Shown: in pieces, positions 46,624 through 59,300 of the stretch
How the letters are laid out: each line of letters opens with the position of its first letter
Position numbering within the stretch: the first letter of the stretch is position 1
The notes under the pieces: generated by a model
Seen by the model: the letters and a program-made list of their open reading frames with translations, nothing else
Databases searched by the model: none
Told to the model about the DNA's origin: nothing
Made by a program: the position numbers and the translations under genes
Origin: Vanessa cardui
Lineage: Eukaryota > Arthropoda > Insecta > Lepidoptera > Nymphalidae
DNA length: 64,000 bases
Reading direction: 5' to 3'
Assembly: GCF_905220365.1 (NCBI RefSeq)
Contig: NC_061141.1
Location: 3,355,501-3,419,500 of the forward strand

Positions 46624-48587
46624 AGTTCTCCTCGGGGTAAACAATAAGCCAATTGCTTCTAGTATATTAGTCTAGTACAGTAACGTAATTGTGACGTATA
46701 GTAACAACTATGTGTATATTATTATAGCGACTGCTATGTACAATTGTCGTAGTTCTTGTAGATGGTTTATAATTCCACAGATTTTGAGGTTTTTGTGCAA
46801 ACAATTCAGGTTGAGCTGATAGAAATTTTTATTCAGAGTTTTTTCGGTGGGAAAATCTCTGTAGTAGCCTAGAATTTGCAAGCATTGTTTAGTTTTCTAG
46901 CCTTAGAATGTATGTGGGATGCTTTCTATTCGCTCGTGTAGTATTTGTCATCCTATTTGGTTGATGGAATAATGCACGACACGACAACGATATTTACGCT
47001 ATAGATTTATATAAAGAGTTTTGTGTAAGGAGTTTTTATAGTTTTTTTTTTAATTTTATATTTTGGTAACTTCGTGTGTCCCAGCCCTGATCACGGCGGT
47101 AAGATCAAAGACGCACCTCGCAAGACGTTTACATTGTAATATCTGTTCGCTAGACTACTGACCTCTGTGTCAACACCGGATATTGATTGTTCCATCGCCT
47201 TGTCATCCGCCATTTTGTTTTAAATACTCGTGTTGACAGGAAATTGTTGATTAATTACTTTAAAATACATTTCATAATTAAAAGTTACATACGTTTATTA
47301 ATGAACTATTAATAGTTAATTAACATCTGGTTCTATTTGAATTTAAAGTAGGTATTCGAAAGTCTCTCAGTTGAACAAAGGTAATTTTTAAGGAAATTTA
47401 TTTGGTGCTTAGGACGTTGTTCTACCAGGTGTTTAGGGTACCTTTACATGTATGAGACAAACGCCATGTGTGTGTACATTGATCCACCCAAGAGTTTAAC
47501 TTAGGAGTCAATTCTTATACTACTTATAATTATTATATTAGTAGTAGTAGTAGTATTAGTAGCTGTGGTATTGAATAATCATGAATAACTAATTTCCGGT
47601 CGCAGCTTTTCTCACATAGGGGAGGCGCAGGTTTCATGTAAAAGGAATCTTAACAACATACATGGTAAATATCATGACCAGTTGAGATTCGACTTTATAT
47701 AATTAGTAAAGATTATAGTGTAAAACCCATGTATAACACAAATAACACAGCATATGTATTGTACTATTGGTCGGTCAACCAGAAAAAAAACTGGGTTAAA
47801 TTAAAATTAAAAAGCGAAAGGTCATAACATAATTATATAAGAAGTTGAGTCATAGGATTATACATAATAAAATTAAAAGGACCACTGCCTATGGTCATTT
47901 TCCCATCAAAATAATCACGATTTTATCACGTTTTAATTTACGACGCGGCATTCAAGCCTTTCAGCAAAAGGTATCGCATTTTTCAATGTTAAATAAAATA
48001 CTCGTTATTTTCGTTATCTAGATGTGTAATACTCGAGAGCCTGTCGAAAATCTCATTCTTAAGTGACACACGTTCATTGTAAATATTTAAGGTTTAGCTG
48101 AAAAATTAGCAACTTTAATTGTGATTTTTGATGCGTTTTTAAGAAATGTCTTAATAATCTTGTAATCGTGTTTGAGAATTATAAAGTTATTTGGAATTTA
48201 TTTTGACAGTGTTTCTTTTATTATTACCTAGCATAGTCTCGATGGGGTTTTTCAAAGACAATTTCATACAAACATAAATCCTTAGTTTTAACTTCTTATG
48301 TAATTTAAATTAAATTCTAATTGACAAAAAAATTATATCATATGATATTCGTCAATTTGACACGTCGATTTATATGCACTTGCTTTCTCTGAATCTTTAG
48401 CGACGAATAGCGTCGAATGGCGCGATAGGTAGCTATTTCTATTGGTTGTGTAAATCGGCAGTAATCGATTATATTTTCATTCCATTGCATTTTCCGATGC
48501 TACGTCTAATTTGTGTCGCACTATAGTGCGTAAGTATAGAGTAATTAAATATGAGACAAAATCTATAAACCAAACGGAAAGCAATAC
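46624..48587. other. Intronic stretch with a trinucleotide microsatellite
   Basis: An (AGT)n run lies at about 47540-47562. No exon or dispersed repeat is recognised in the rest. Confidence 0.4.
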
Positions 48588-48690
48588 TAATATTACAAAT
48601 ACGAAACTACCTCTTTCTGTCTGTTTCTCTATCACGGCTAAAACACTTAATCGAGTTTGATGAAATTAAATTTTTCGCAAGTCAATAAAT
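48588..48690 (+). repeat. Dispersed repeat family D, truncated copy
   Basis: 'ctaatattacaaatacgaaa', 'ctctttctgtctgtttctct' and 'cgagtttgatgaaatt' give the first half of the family only. Confidence 0.55.
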
Positions 48691-50766
48691 AATTCGATTT
48701 GATATGTTTTATTCGCAAGATTGTATAGTATAAAGTAAATTTTGATCAAATAAAAATGATTATAAATATAAAATAACGTTAAACGGCGGTCCTATAAAAA
48801 CGTTTGTGTAAGTAAATGGATAAACGATCTCTAAGATAACAGAAACGGGATACTCGTCTTTGAATTACTTCGCGTGGAAACTTATTTATGTAACGGAATT
48901 AATGCAGTCGATCAAAACCGTCGATCTCGTTATGTAGCTGAAATAAAGTTAAAAACACAATCAAAAGTTTTAATTAAACAATCTAAAATAGATAAAGAAT
49001 TATAGTACAGGAGTACGTAGGAATAATATACTCTTTATTTGTTTGATCCCCGGTGGAACGGCACTTATAAGACTTGTTTTTTTTTCTTGATAGAAGTACT
49101 TAATAATTGATTAATACTTTAGCTGCGATGAATCCATATTAGCATCTCTTACAACAGACAAAATGTTTCTCAACCTACATGCATATAGTATACATATTAT
49201 GCTATCTTGTATTTTATTGAATATAATAAAAAAGTATTCTAGTATTGTAATTCTGTCGAGATAGCAATCTATTCAAGCTTAAACCGATTATGATGTAATT
49301 ATGTAAGGAGGTAGTCAGAGCTCCGGAAATAGTTAAAAGATTTATAAATTTCGCGCGGGTACAGCGAGTTGTTTAAACAATTGAAAAAAATACAACATAA
49401 AAATAATATTAAGATAAAGCAAATGCATTTCATACAAATACATCATAGTCCGAGAGACGGCTGAGAATTCTAAAAACAAATGGGATACAAACATAATAGT
49501 AATAATAATCCAGCTCACAATGGTCCGAGCTCGCGATAAATCTGTCCGTAGCGTATAAAAACCTATTTTTCTCTAACAATTTCGGTATGCGGTGAATAGG
49601 TGTGTTGACAAACGAAAGGTTATTGATGTTAGGCGACGAAAGTTAGATAAAGGATATCGTTTTTCTATGTTAAATGTATATTTATAATATTATTAGTTTT
49701 TTTTATTATGAATTTTTAGTAAAAAAAAACTAAATTGTGAATGAACTATTAAGTCATTGCCAAAAATATATTCTAATTTAAAAAAAAATAACAATTAAAA
49801 AATTCCAAACGATAATTCAAAAAACGAACGCTATCAAATAAAACGTTTAAATAATTCACTTATAATAAATGTTACAATAAAATAACACAAAACATCTGAA
49901 TAACCACAGATTACCGATCACATCTGACGTCTATTACGCTAATGGGCGCGGTATCGGAAATTTCAGTGACCACCGCTGACAGATCTACAAGCTCACCCGC
50001 CAAATGGCACCGTTTTGGTCCATGGGGTACCATGAAGCGTTTTTGATAGATTAATGGTTTAAGCGTTTTAAAGCAAGTAATCTTTAGTTAGATAAAGATT
50101 AATGATAGCATCGTTTTACTAATTTTCATGAACGTAATTAAAAGTGTATTTTTTTTTAATTAAATACCATTTACTTTACTACTATTACCTATTTCTATAC
50201 CAGTCAATAAATTGCCATGACATTTTGTATGCATATATCTATATAGATATATATCTATATATCTACATAGTACAAAATAAAATAACTTTCCGCCATCTGC
50301 ACGTAACTTTAATGCAATTTTCATAGATTAATAGATTGATTCAAAGAAACGTATTTATGCAAATTTTAGTAGAAAAAGCAGAGGTCGTCAATAATTTCAA
50401 AGCTTGAGAAAATATTGTTTTTCAGTATAAGAGTAACATATTGACTCTTATAAGTACTACATGTGTATCTACATGTGTGTGTATATAGATATCTAACTAA
50501 AAGTCGCTAGTTTAATATCTCGCGCCCTGAAGCTAAGAATAATTATATTCGCTGTATCTTATAACTTGTTCCAAAGACCCAAATCCGTTGTTCTGTGTTG
50601 TAATGGAGTATTTGTGACAAGTTTATTTTTCCGGGACGTAGGCTCATGAGATTGACTATTTAAAAGAAAAACACGCAATAATATTTTCAAAGCATATTTG
50701 ATGCGCTATTATTTGGTGTGAACAATTTATTTTGATATCTTATTTTGCAATACGTTTACATATATA
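48691..50766. other. Intronic stretch, AT-rich
   Basis: A (TATATC)n-type microsatellite lies at about 50228-50264. No exon or transposon is recognised. Confidence 0.4.
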
Positions 50767-50900
50767 TCAGTACATAGTATGAAACAAAGTCGCTTACCGC
50801 TATCTCTCTTTGTGTATGCTTCGATCTTTCAAATTACGCAACTGATTTTGATGCGGTTTTTTCAATAGATAGAGTGATTCGAAAGGAATACTGGATTTTG
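50767..50900 (+). repeat. Dispersed repeat family E, copy 2
   Basis: 'aaacaaagtcgcttaccgct', 'tttgtgtatgcttcgatctt', 'gattttgatgcggttttttc' and 'gtgattcgaaagga' match the copies at 13782 and 54874. It runs directly into a family F copy. Confidence 0.65.
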
Positions 50901-50919
50901 GATATGGATGGATATTTAG

Positions 50920-51075
50920 TTACATATGTCAAAATAATATTCTTTATTACTTTTGTCTGTCTATTTGTTCCAGCTAATCTCTGAAACGGCTCAACCGATT
51001 TTGACTTTAATTTGCAGAAGGATGTTAGAATATGCAGTAACTTAGGCTACACGAAGTCAGCACAGCTAGTTTAAG
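50920..51075 (+). repeat. Dispersed repeat family F, copy 3
   Basis: 'tttgtctgtctatttgttcc', 'agctaatctctgaaacggct', 'caaccgattttgact' and 'gtaacttaggctacacgaag' fit the family. Direct abutment to family E suggests E and F may be parts of one longer element. Confidence 0.65.
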
Positions 51076-52984
51076 ATATACTTCTTGAACTATAATGTTA
51101 AAAATTCAGTTATAATTATGGAAAATTAAAGAAAAAAAATAAATTATAAAATTATACATAGATGTTGATGTTGAGACTTAATAGTTTAAAAAAAGAATAA
51201 AATAAAAAAAACAATTTCAAAGAGACGTGAAAAAATTAGCAAACCGTTTTCCGTGTAATTTTTCTTTTTATTATCACGGCCAGACATTGTGTTTACACAA
51301 TACACATTCAGAACGAAACGCATTCGAGTCCTTTGGCTTCTGCATGTGAGTTCTAAATTCAAAAAATTCGAACGTTGTTTTCAACAAAAAAAAAAACAAC
51401 CGAAGTCTCTTTTTGTTTTCGGAATAAAAGCCAGGATACGTTTATGATTGAGGCAGAATTTCATTTGATAATCTTTTTTTTTTTAATAATTTACGAATTC
51501 GTTACATATAAATCTACTACAAAAATTTGTAACCAATTGATAAGAATTATGTACAGTTCATTCACCTCCTACCTCATTATCATTCTATCGTATAAAATTA
51601 TTGTAAATTTAATAAGTAAAACAAATAAAAATCTTATAATAAAATGCATTTTAATCTCATCGATTTCGCTTATATACATAATAAGACTTAATGTTTAATA
51701 ATATCTACATAACACGCGAACACAATGCGAAATGACGTTTTAAAATGTTTTTTTTTTTTTAATTTTTATAATGAACGCAGCCAAAATGCGGTCAGTGTCA
51801 GAACTACATTCTTTTAATGATATTAAATTAACATGCCCTTATTCCAATTTGGTGTCAAAACAATTGTTTTGTAAAATATATATTTATAAACAATTACATT
51901 AAGATATATTTAAACGTACAACTGTATTTTTTTTATTAATTTATTTAAATTGCGTGATAATTATGAAGTTTATAAAAATGTAAATAAAGAAGTTATAATA
52001 AATATAACGTAAATATGAACTATGTAGGTGAGTTCGTACTTACAGATACCATCTGCTTAGAAATCTCTTGTAAGGAGATGGCTCCTTAAAAGAGGTTGTA
52101 TAGGTAACACGACCTCGCTTGTATGAAAAATATTTAATTGTATGAAAAATATTTTCATGTCCAAATTTGAATGTCAAACTTTAGTTAAGAGTAACGCATA
52201 CTATCCATATCATTTACTTGGTTCTTAGGAAAAAAGGCCTTTCAATTATGTAAAAAGAAATTGACATGTATTTTTTTTAAAGATAATTGATTCAATTAAT
52301 TATAAGGCCTTCGTTTTGTAATGCAGATCCTAGCGAGAAAAACTGACAAGAAATTAGGTTATGTTAGTACCTCCCTATTCTATTTTTTTTTTAATTTTCT
52401 TTTTATATATTTTTAAACAAAAGATTCCAATTTATTAATCGTGTGTTATAAATGATATCCAAAATCGATTTATTTGCATATTGGAAAGATATCCTATCAA
52501 ATTGAAATAATTTTTAAACGCTTATAAATATATATTCATTTATCGTAATCTCGCGTAGATAAGTGCTTTTGATAAGCAAACTCAAATATTACACTCACAT
52601 TTGAACTTAGCAGCGATTGTACATGATTGTACATTATTTATAAGTCTTGTACGTTTGCGACGGTTGTATATAAGTGCATGCAAAGTGAAACATAGCTGTA
52701 ACAAATGCTCATCCCGAGACTTCGCGTGAGGTCACGTTCCACGCATTATTTTGATGAATTCGAAATTCGAAAAACGAACTGCAAGACATTCCCGCGTTTT
52801 GTTCTCCCTGGCCGTTTTTTTAATTAATATTTTTTTTTATTTTATGACAGCGGCTATTTTGCATGATGTAATCTTAAAAGTTTGTTAAGTATTACCTTGT
52901 GTAAAAAAAACATATAATAAATATATGTCATGTCAATAGTCTATACGTAAAACGGGTGATTGCGAAGTGCAGTTATAGTATATA
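51076..52984. other. Intronic stretch, very AT-rich
   Basis: The plus frame 51375-51698 is 107 codons but mainly Ile, Leu, Phe, Lys and Asn from low-complexity AT sequence. I see no gene. Confidence 0.4.
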
Positions 52985-53240
52985 ACTATATTATATACTT
53001 AACTATATCATTAAAATCAGTTGAATCAATCGAAAATCTAATAAGATTTATACAAACTTTCATCCCCTATTTTATCCCCTTAGGGGTGGAAATTATCAAA
53101 TTTCTTTCTAAGCAGGTGTCTACGTCATAACATCTAACTGCATGCCAAATTTCAGCCCGATCCGTCCGGTGGTTTATGCTGTGCGTTGATAGATCACTGT
53201 GTCAGTCATTCACCTTTGTGTTATATATATTTAGAATAAA
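52985..53240 (-). repeat. Dispersed repeat, family G
   Basis: On the plus strand: 'tacaaactttcatcccctat', 'ccccttaggggtggaaatta', 'catgccaaatttcagcccga', 'ccgtccggtggtttatgctg' and 'tcactgtgtcagtcattcac'. I recall this wording from many lepidopteran introns. One copy here. Confidence 0.5.
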
Positions 53241-53868
53241 ACCTTTTTTAAAATATCATCTCCATATAAATGTATATAGATTTTTTAATGAAATCAACTC
53301 ATTGCAATCGTAAGATGCTATTCAATACAACGCTATCTTAGACGTATAAAATACCCCGAGGTAAAATACTTAAGTATATTCAAAATCAAAACACAAGACT
53401 TTTGTGTATGGAAAAATATAAAAAAAAAAGAAAAATTTGAAAGTCTGATTCATCCCAGAACTCGCAGCCGGCGGTCTATTCAGCAACAACTTATTAAATA
53501 AATTAATCGCAAGTTGTTAGAAAAGGAAAAACTAAGCAGTCGTCTCATTTACTCCTGGACAAAGCACGTAATTCCTTAAAACCGGGCGCTATTCTATTTC
53601 GCATTCAACGCGGACTGTAACGAAGAAAGCCCGCAAAAATAATTGGAAAGTGACGGTAACGGCCTCTAGTGATGTGCCATCGAATATCGATGATTTTGTA
53701 AAAAGATTGATAATAATCTTGGAATCGACAACACGCTTACACTACTTCACATTTTTGATTCATTGTGGAAAGATTGTTATGTTTATATACATATCATATA
53801 ATAATATTTTAATTGTTTAAAATTTATAAAACACGTGATTGAGTACAGAAATTAAAATAAACGATATC

Positions 53869-53962
53869 ACAACGACAACAACAACAAAGAAAGACAGACT
53901 GTAAATTTTCTCAATGCTGAGCTAAGGCCTCTTTTTTGAAGGAAGGTTCGTTATACTCCATA
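53869..53962 (-). mobile_element. SINE-A fragment (3' end)
   Basis: 'cacaacgacaacaacaacaa', 'gactgtaaattttctcaatg' and 'ctgagctaaggcctc' are the diverged complement of the family tail and last 60 bases. Confidence 0.65.
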
Positions 53963-54873
53963 TAAAAAAGAAAATAGGTCAATTTAAAAAAAATCGTCCG
54001 AGAACATCGATAAAAGAAAATTCCGTGTCATCCCTACAGCCTCGGGGTACGGCCCACATTCCCAACTTTCCACCGCTCGCCTCGCCTTCCCAGTCCATTG
54101 TGTCCGTGGGAACATTTATTGCCCCCATAGAAAACCGTGAATGCCGTCCAAGAAAAGCATTTGTGTGTTCCCTGAATAGTGACAAAGAAACGGGTTTCAG
54201 TGTTGATTTGGTACCGGTTTCAGAATTTCTTTTCATCCACTACCTATTTTCCGATTCAGCCAACTCCATTGGTTGGCTTGTTTTGTATTGGTAAATGAGT
54301 TTCGTTCTGTGGAAAGGTTAATTTGCTTTCGAACTTTGCTTTTTGTATCGTCCCCTCGTGAAAGGATTTTCGGATACCTCATTAATATTGTATTTTTGTA
54401 TAACATTCTTGTTTCGATGAAAAATATTACCAACAAACTAAAACAGTCGCTTAATTGCTTAGTTAATCAATTATTCAATTAGAATATTATTCGTGTATCT
54501 TTGAGACGCTTTTAATTAACGCTAAAATAAGAATAAAATAAACTGTTAAATTAGTAATAGCTTTCATGTTTCACTCAACAGAACGCGATTCGAATTTTCC
54601 TTACAGAACTTTTCACGACTTGTTCGTCTAACTAAGCGTACACTATTTAATTATGAAACACCCCGCCCTCCTACCCTCTCACAAAGGGGCAGAAAATATG
54701 ATTTTGCTCAAAGGTTTCCTTCAGCTACCTGTAGTAAGAATTACATTTTCTAAGAACGCGGTCAATGGAGGCATCTGTCCTGCTTATATACTTGTGTCAA
54801 GCCCTAATAATGCTGCACTATATTCGTATATAAGAAATAGTTTGCCATAATCCATGCAAGTAACTTCATTACA
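53963..54873. other. Intronic stretch with a GC-richer, non-repetitive block
   Basis: Bases about 54010-54240 are markedly more complex than their surroundings, and a frame is open on both strands (54025-54294 plus, 53979-54236 minus). Neither translation shows a known domain or flanking splice sites. It may be conserved non-coding DNA. Confidence 0.4.
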
Positions 54874-55060
54874 TAGTAAAACAAAGTCGCTTACCGCTGT
54901 CTGTCCCTATGTATGCGTAGATCTTTAAAACTACTAAACGGATTTGGATGCGGTTTTTTTTTCAATAGTTATCATTTCAAAAGGGAAGGTTTTTGTATGT
55001 AACACATGGACAATATAGTAAAGAAACACTGATAATTTTAGAAGTTTGTAATGTGTATCC
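54874..55060 (+). repeat. Dispersed repeat family E, copy 3
   Basis: 'aaaacaaagtcgcttaccgc', 'tgtctgtccctatgtatgcg', 'ggatttggatgcggtttttt', 'acacatggacaatatagtaa' and 'gataattttagaagtttgta' follow the copy at 13782 closely. Confidence 0.7.
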
Positions 55061-55524
55061 TAAAAATGTATAATAACTTGAATTAGGTAATTATATAGAT
55101 ATACCACACTGACTTCAGACATGCATACCACAAGTATACTAGTATGAAAATCCAAGTGCACGTCAGTGAAAGAAATTTGAGTCGAGAATGTTTTTGATTT
55201 GCCTTATTTTCGATTCTTTATACATAAAAACGTAAGTACGTTATAAATTACAAAACTGTACTTAAAATAAATACTTAATCTCTCATTGAAATTTCCATGT
55301 AATTATAAAAGAGCATAGTAAATATCCAATAATAGCGCAAAGAGCTCGCTTAATGTAATTGGCGTCTTAAAAGTAATAAAATGCATTATTAATATAAAAT
55401 GTCTATGAAATGTAATCATAATGCATCGTATAGATTAGCACCCATTAACTCCATAGAAGCGACAAAGGTATAGAGAAAGGAAGTAAAAGATTTCGCTTCG
55501 TAACCGGAGCCATTACAAAACTTT

Positions 55525-55712
55525 AGAGCAGTGTGCATACTGGTTTTCACGGGGTTCAATTCCCGGAGCGATGTAGAAGTTCATTAGTTTTCTATTCCAT
55601 GTTGTTTTGGGTCTGGGTGTTCGTAGTACTATGATTTTCAATACCACAAGTGCTTTAGCTACTTACATTGGGATTGAAGCGTGTGTCGTCCAATATTTAT
55701 TTATTTCTATAT
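55525..55712 (+). mobile_element. SINE-C copy, degenerate head
   Basis: 'ggttcaattcccgg' (B box), 'tgttttgggtctgggtgttc', 'ataccacaagtgctttagct' and 'acttacattgggatt' fit the family. The 'acctccgtggtcgag' start is lost. It faces the copy at 55774. Confidence 0.82.
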
Positions 55713-55773
55713 ATACGTTTAACACAACAACAGAACATTCTGGTGTTATAAATAAATAAATAATAAATGAATA

Positions 55774-55994
55774 TGAGACAACATCACATACATTACTCTG
55801 ATCCCAATGTAAGTAGCTGAAGCACTTGTGTTGTGGAAATCAGAAGTAACGACGGTACCACAAACACCCAGACCCAAGACAACATAGAAAACTAATGATC
55901 ATCCACATCGACTCGGGCGGGAATCGAACCCGGGACCTCAGAGTAGCGTACCCATGAAAACCGATGTACACACCACTCGACCATGGAGGTCGTC
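55774..55994 (-). mobile_element. SINE-C copy, full length, minus orientation
   Basis: It has the complement of the whole family, from 'gagacaacatcacatacatt' through 'aagcacttgtg' and 'gtaacgacggtaccacaaac' to the B box 'gaatcgaacccgggacctc' and head 'ccactcgaccatggaggtcg'. It lies about 60 bp from the plus-strand copy, so the pair can fold back. Confidence 0.88.
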
Positions 55995-56221
55995 AGATAT
56001 AAAATATATTAAATATATATTTTTAGACGAGCCCACGTCGATGTTACATTGAAACAGATCATTTAAAAATAGTAACACTATACTTAGAATGTTTTCAATT
56101 AGATTCGTAAGTAAAATTTCAATACAGACAGTTGAAACATTTATTACGTGAACTAATTCTAAAATAAAATATTGTTTTGCAAACGGTACCGATATGGTTA
56201 ACAAAACAAATATATATCAAT

Positions 56222-56380
56222 ACTAGTAGTCGCCCGCGGCTTCGCACGCGTTTTAGAGTATTTTGTCATTTGTCACGCAAAAAGAAGTCCTTTCATGGAT
56301 TTAAAATTTGCTTCATACAAAATTTCATCAAATTCGGTACACGAAAGAGCGACACACAGACAGAGTTACTTTCACATTCT
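56222..56380 (-). repeat. Dispersed repeat family D, minus orientation
   Basis: 'ctagtagtcgcccgcggctt', 'cgcacgcg', 'aagtcctttcatggatttaa', 'tttgcttcatacaaaatttc' and 'gacagagttactttcaca' show both ends of the family. Confidence 0.75.
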
Positions 56381-59300
56381 ATATAATTCAAAATAGTATT
56401 TTTAAACAGCTGTATAAATTAATTGTAAAACAGAACAGCCTGTATAATATCAATTTCCTTTCCCATTTAGTAGGTATACGTGCGAAGTCACTAGTTCCAT
56501 ATAATAATTAATCTCGTACACCACACGCATGAATGGTATAGCGACAAGTTGTTTGACAGCACTATTAGAACCGTTCCCATTCGATGCAGTTCACTTTGAT
56601 TGACCATACATCATTTAATATTTACGTATTTAAAATAACCACTTACACGCTCTGCACAAATTAAAAGCACGAAGCAATGATTAATCTTAACTAGAATTTA
56701 AAACGCAGACTAGTTACTAAATATATTCGCATTAGTGATGTTTAGTCTTCACTGTCTCTTTTAGTTTTATCGATAATTTTACGTACAGTTCCATTTTTAA
56801 ATTATTTGATTTTTGTATTAATACGAGTTTCATCTATGTGTTGTTTACGCACACATTGACACGAATTTATTTTATCGAGTTCAATAAACCGAAGCGGTAA
56901 TTGGAATAAAATAATATGTCTCGCCGAGCTAAGTGGTAAATTTATACTGAAGAATGCAGACGGTTATTGAGAAATTTAACGCAACATAAGTCCATCGGCA
57001 AACCAGTTGGAGAAAAACCTAGATACGATATGAAAATAAAACGAGTTACGGTAATACCGTCTGATAAACGCTCGTAAAACCCACTAGTTTAACCATTAAA
57101 AACCCTATCTTAACACGAACATTAAACATAATTCCAATAAATTTAAAGGACATGCGCGGATAATCTCGACGAATAGAAGAAAACTCCACAACAAAGGCGC
57201 GCCCATTTCCACCGATCATTGTGCGAAAACGAGACAGATGCTACATTCGTCTCTGTTACACGAAGCTCGCTAACGATGCGCAAAAGAGATAGGCATCGAC
57301 AATAGACAATTGTTATCCCCACCACGATAAACTGTACTGCCCTAGTGAAAGTAGCTCGTGCGATTTTCACCGTCAACGCCCAACCGTACAGAGCAATAAA
57401 GACTATATTGCCGTGAACATTCAACTAGTACAATGCAGCCAATAATTTGATTCGGTTGTTATCATTGGGAAAACAATGGGTTAGTAATGTAGGTATAAAT
57501 AGAATTATGATGAGAATAGGAAGTGGATTGGTGACGTATCAGCGTAGGCGTGATTTCACAAGCGAATATGAGATCACGCCTAAATCGAAATAGGTCGTTA
57601 AACGTTCGATATTTAATTAGGGATTGGTATTGTGACTTGATTGATTGGCATTCTTCGGCCCTGGATTTACAATGTTGCCAAACCGGGCCAAAAAAATCTA
57701 TCAACAAACAAATCAATGATTATAAAATCTCGAGATTACTCAACGCAATGAAAGCCTAGAAAATTCAAATTTGGAACATAGTTTTATTTTATAACATCTG
57801 TTAAATTCACGAGATTAATGAAATTTACGAGATTAATGAAAAATAGCTCAGTATGATTTTCCTTCGTATGAAATCAGGATGGACAGACAGTTCGGTCATA
57901 TGACTAAATAAGTTTTGTAATGGCTTGTTTTTCTTTGAGTTGAATTGAATTTAGAAGAACAAATAGGAATAGGTTAGTTCAACTAGTTGGTATATATTTT
58001 TTAATATTGTTATGAATTTGTCTCTTAAGATCCAAGGATTTCTTTCGTCACTTCTGAAATATCAATTGGAATCAAACTTTAAACACGAATAGGTAAGTAT
58101 TTTTGTTAACATCAAAATCTGTTACACGTGAAGTCTATTTTATTCAAATTCACGTGCATCGCGGGCGAAAAGCTTCTTTTTGTAAATATTTAAACGTTTT
58201 TTTTTAATCAAAACGTTATCACATGACCGTCGGTTTCTTTCACAAACTAATTGGTCTGACGGTAACCCCTGGATATATTTTTACGTTTCAGAGGAATATT
58301 TAAATGAATCTCGTTGACACATACGATTTTAGCGGACCTTTTGACGTAAGTGTCAAGTTGGTTAAGTGTCGGTAGTGTTATAAAAAACTACGATGAAAAA
58401 TATGGATGCGTTGCGACATTAATTTTTGTCAATCATCTAGGTACATGACGCTTCATGAGTGCTTTCCGAGTTTACATTTTTAATTTTTTTTTTTATATTC
58501 CACCAGATGTAGTCCCTAGTGTCGGAATATGTAATTTAATCTGTAAATGTTACGGCATTTTTTTGTTTTAATATTAAAAAGGCTTGCAACGTATTTGGAC
58601 TAATTTGTCGACGTTTGAGTAGCTTTTAAGGTAAGCCTGATAAAAACTAATGATAATACCTTCGAAGATATAATTCCTGAGCTGATCGAGTTTTTAGCAT
58701 CTTCCATAATAGAAACATAGACATATTGAAACTTATCGAAGGTTTTTTCGCGGTTTTTTACAACGGGTCAGTTACTATTCCGTTTTACGGCGACTCGTTA
58801 TAAAACTATCTAGAATATTACCTACTTAAATATAAACTGTTAGAATAAATGTTTTATGAGAAATGGAACTTAAAATTAGTACTAATAAATATATTAATAT
58901 AATAAATAATGAAACTAATTTATCATAAAGTATGAATAACAAATGAAATGATTATGATCAAAAAGCGTTCGACGAAATCTTGTTCTCTATATCTTTTCTT
59001 TATAAATAACTAATCCTTAGGAACATTAAAACGTAAGAACAATGATATGATGCCATGATATGACCAAACTTAAAACAATTTCGATATGAGTAATAAGTCT
59101 GTTGAAGTTGACAAATTCAGACTATAATAATTGAAAATGTACCGTTTGGTATATAGTAGGTATTCTACAATACGCGCAAATATTATCACAGTTATATGAC
59201 ACCGAATGTAACATGAAAGCCGTCCGCTCAAACTAAAAGCCAAACGATACGTCCGTATCATGAAAAAAAAAAAACAAAGAATAAAAATAGCCACCCTGTT

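Noticed and set aside
51375..51698. 107-codon ORF as a membrane protein
   Set aside because: The hydrophobic residues come from low-complexity AT-rich DNA; no signal, motif or repeat context supports it.
57143..57424. 93-codon minus ORF, and 59322-60251 ORFs on both strands
   Set aside because: Overlapping open frames on both strands in a GC-richer block, without domains or splice sites; more likely non-coding.
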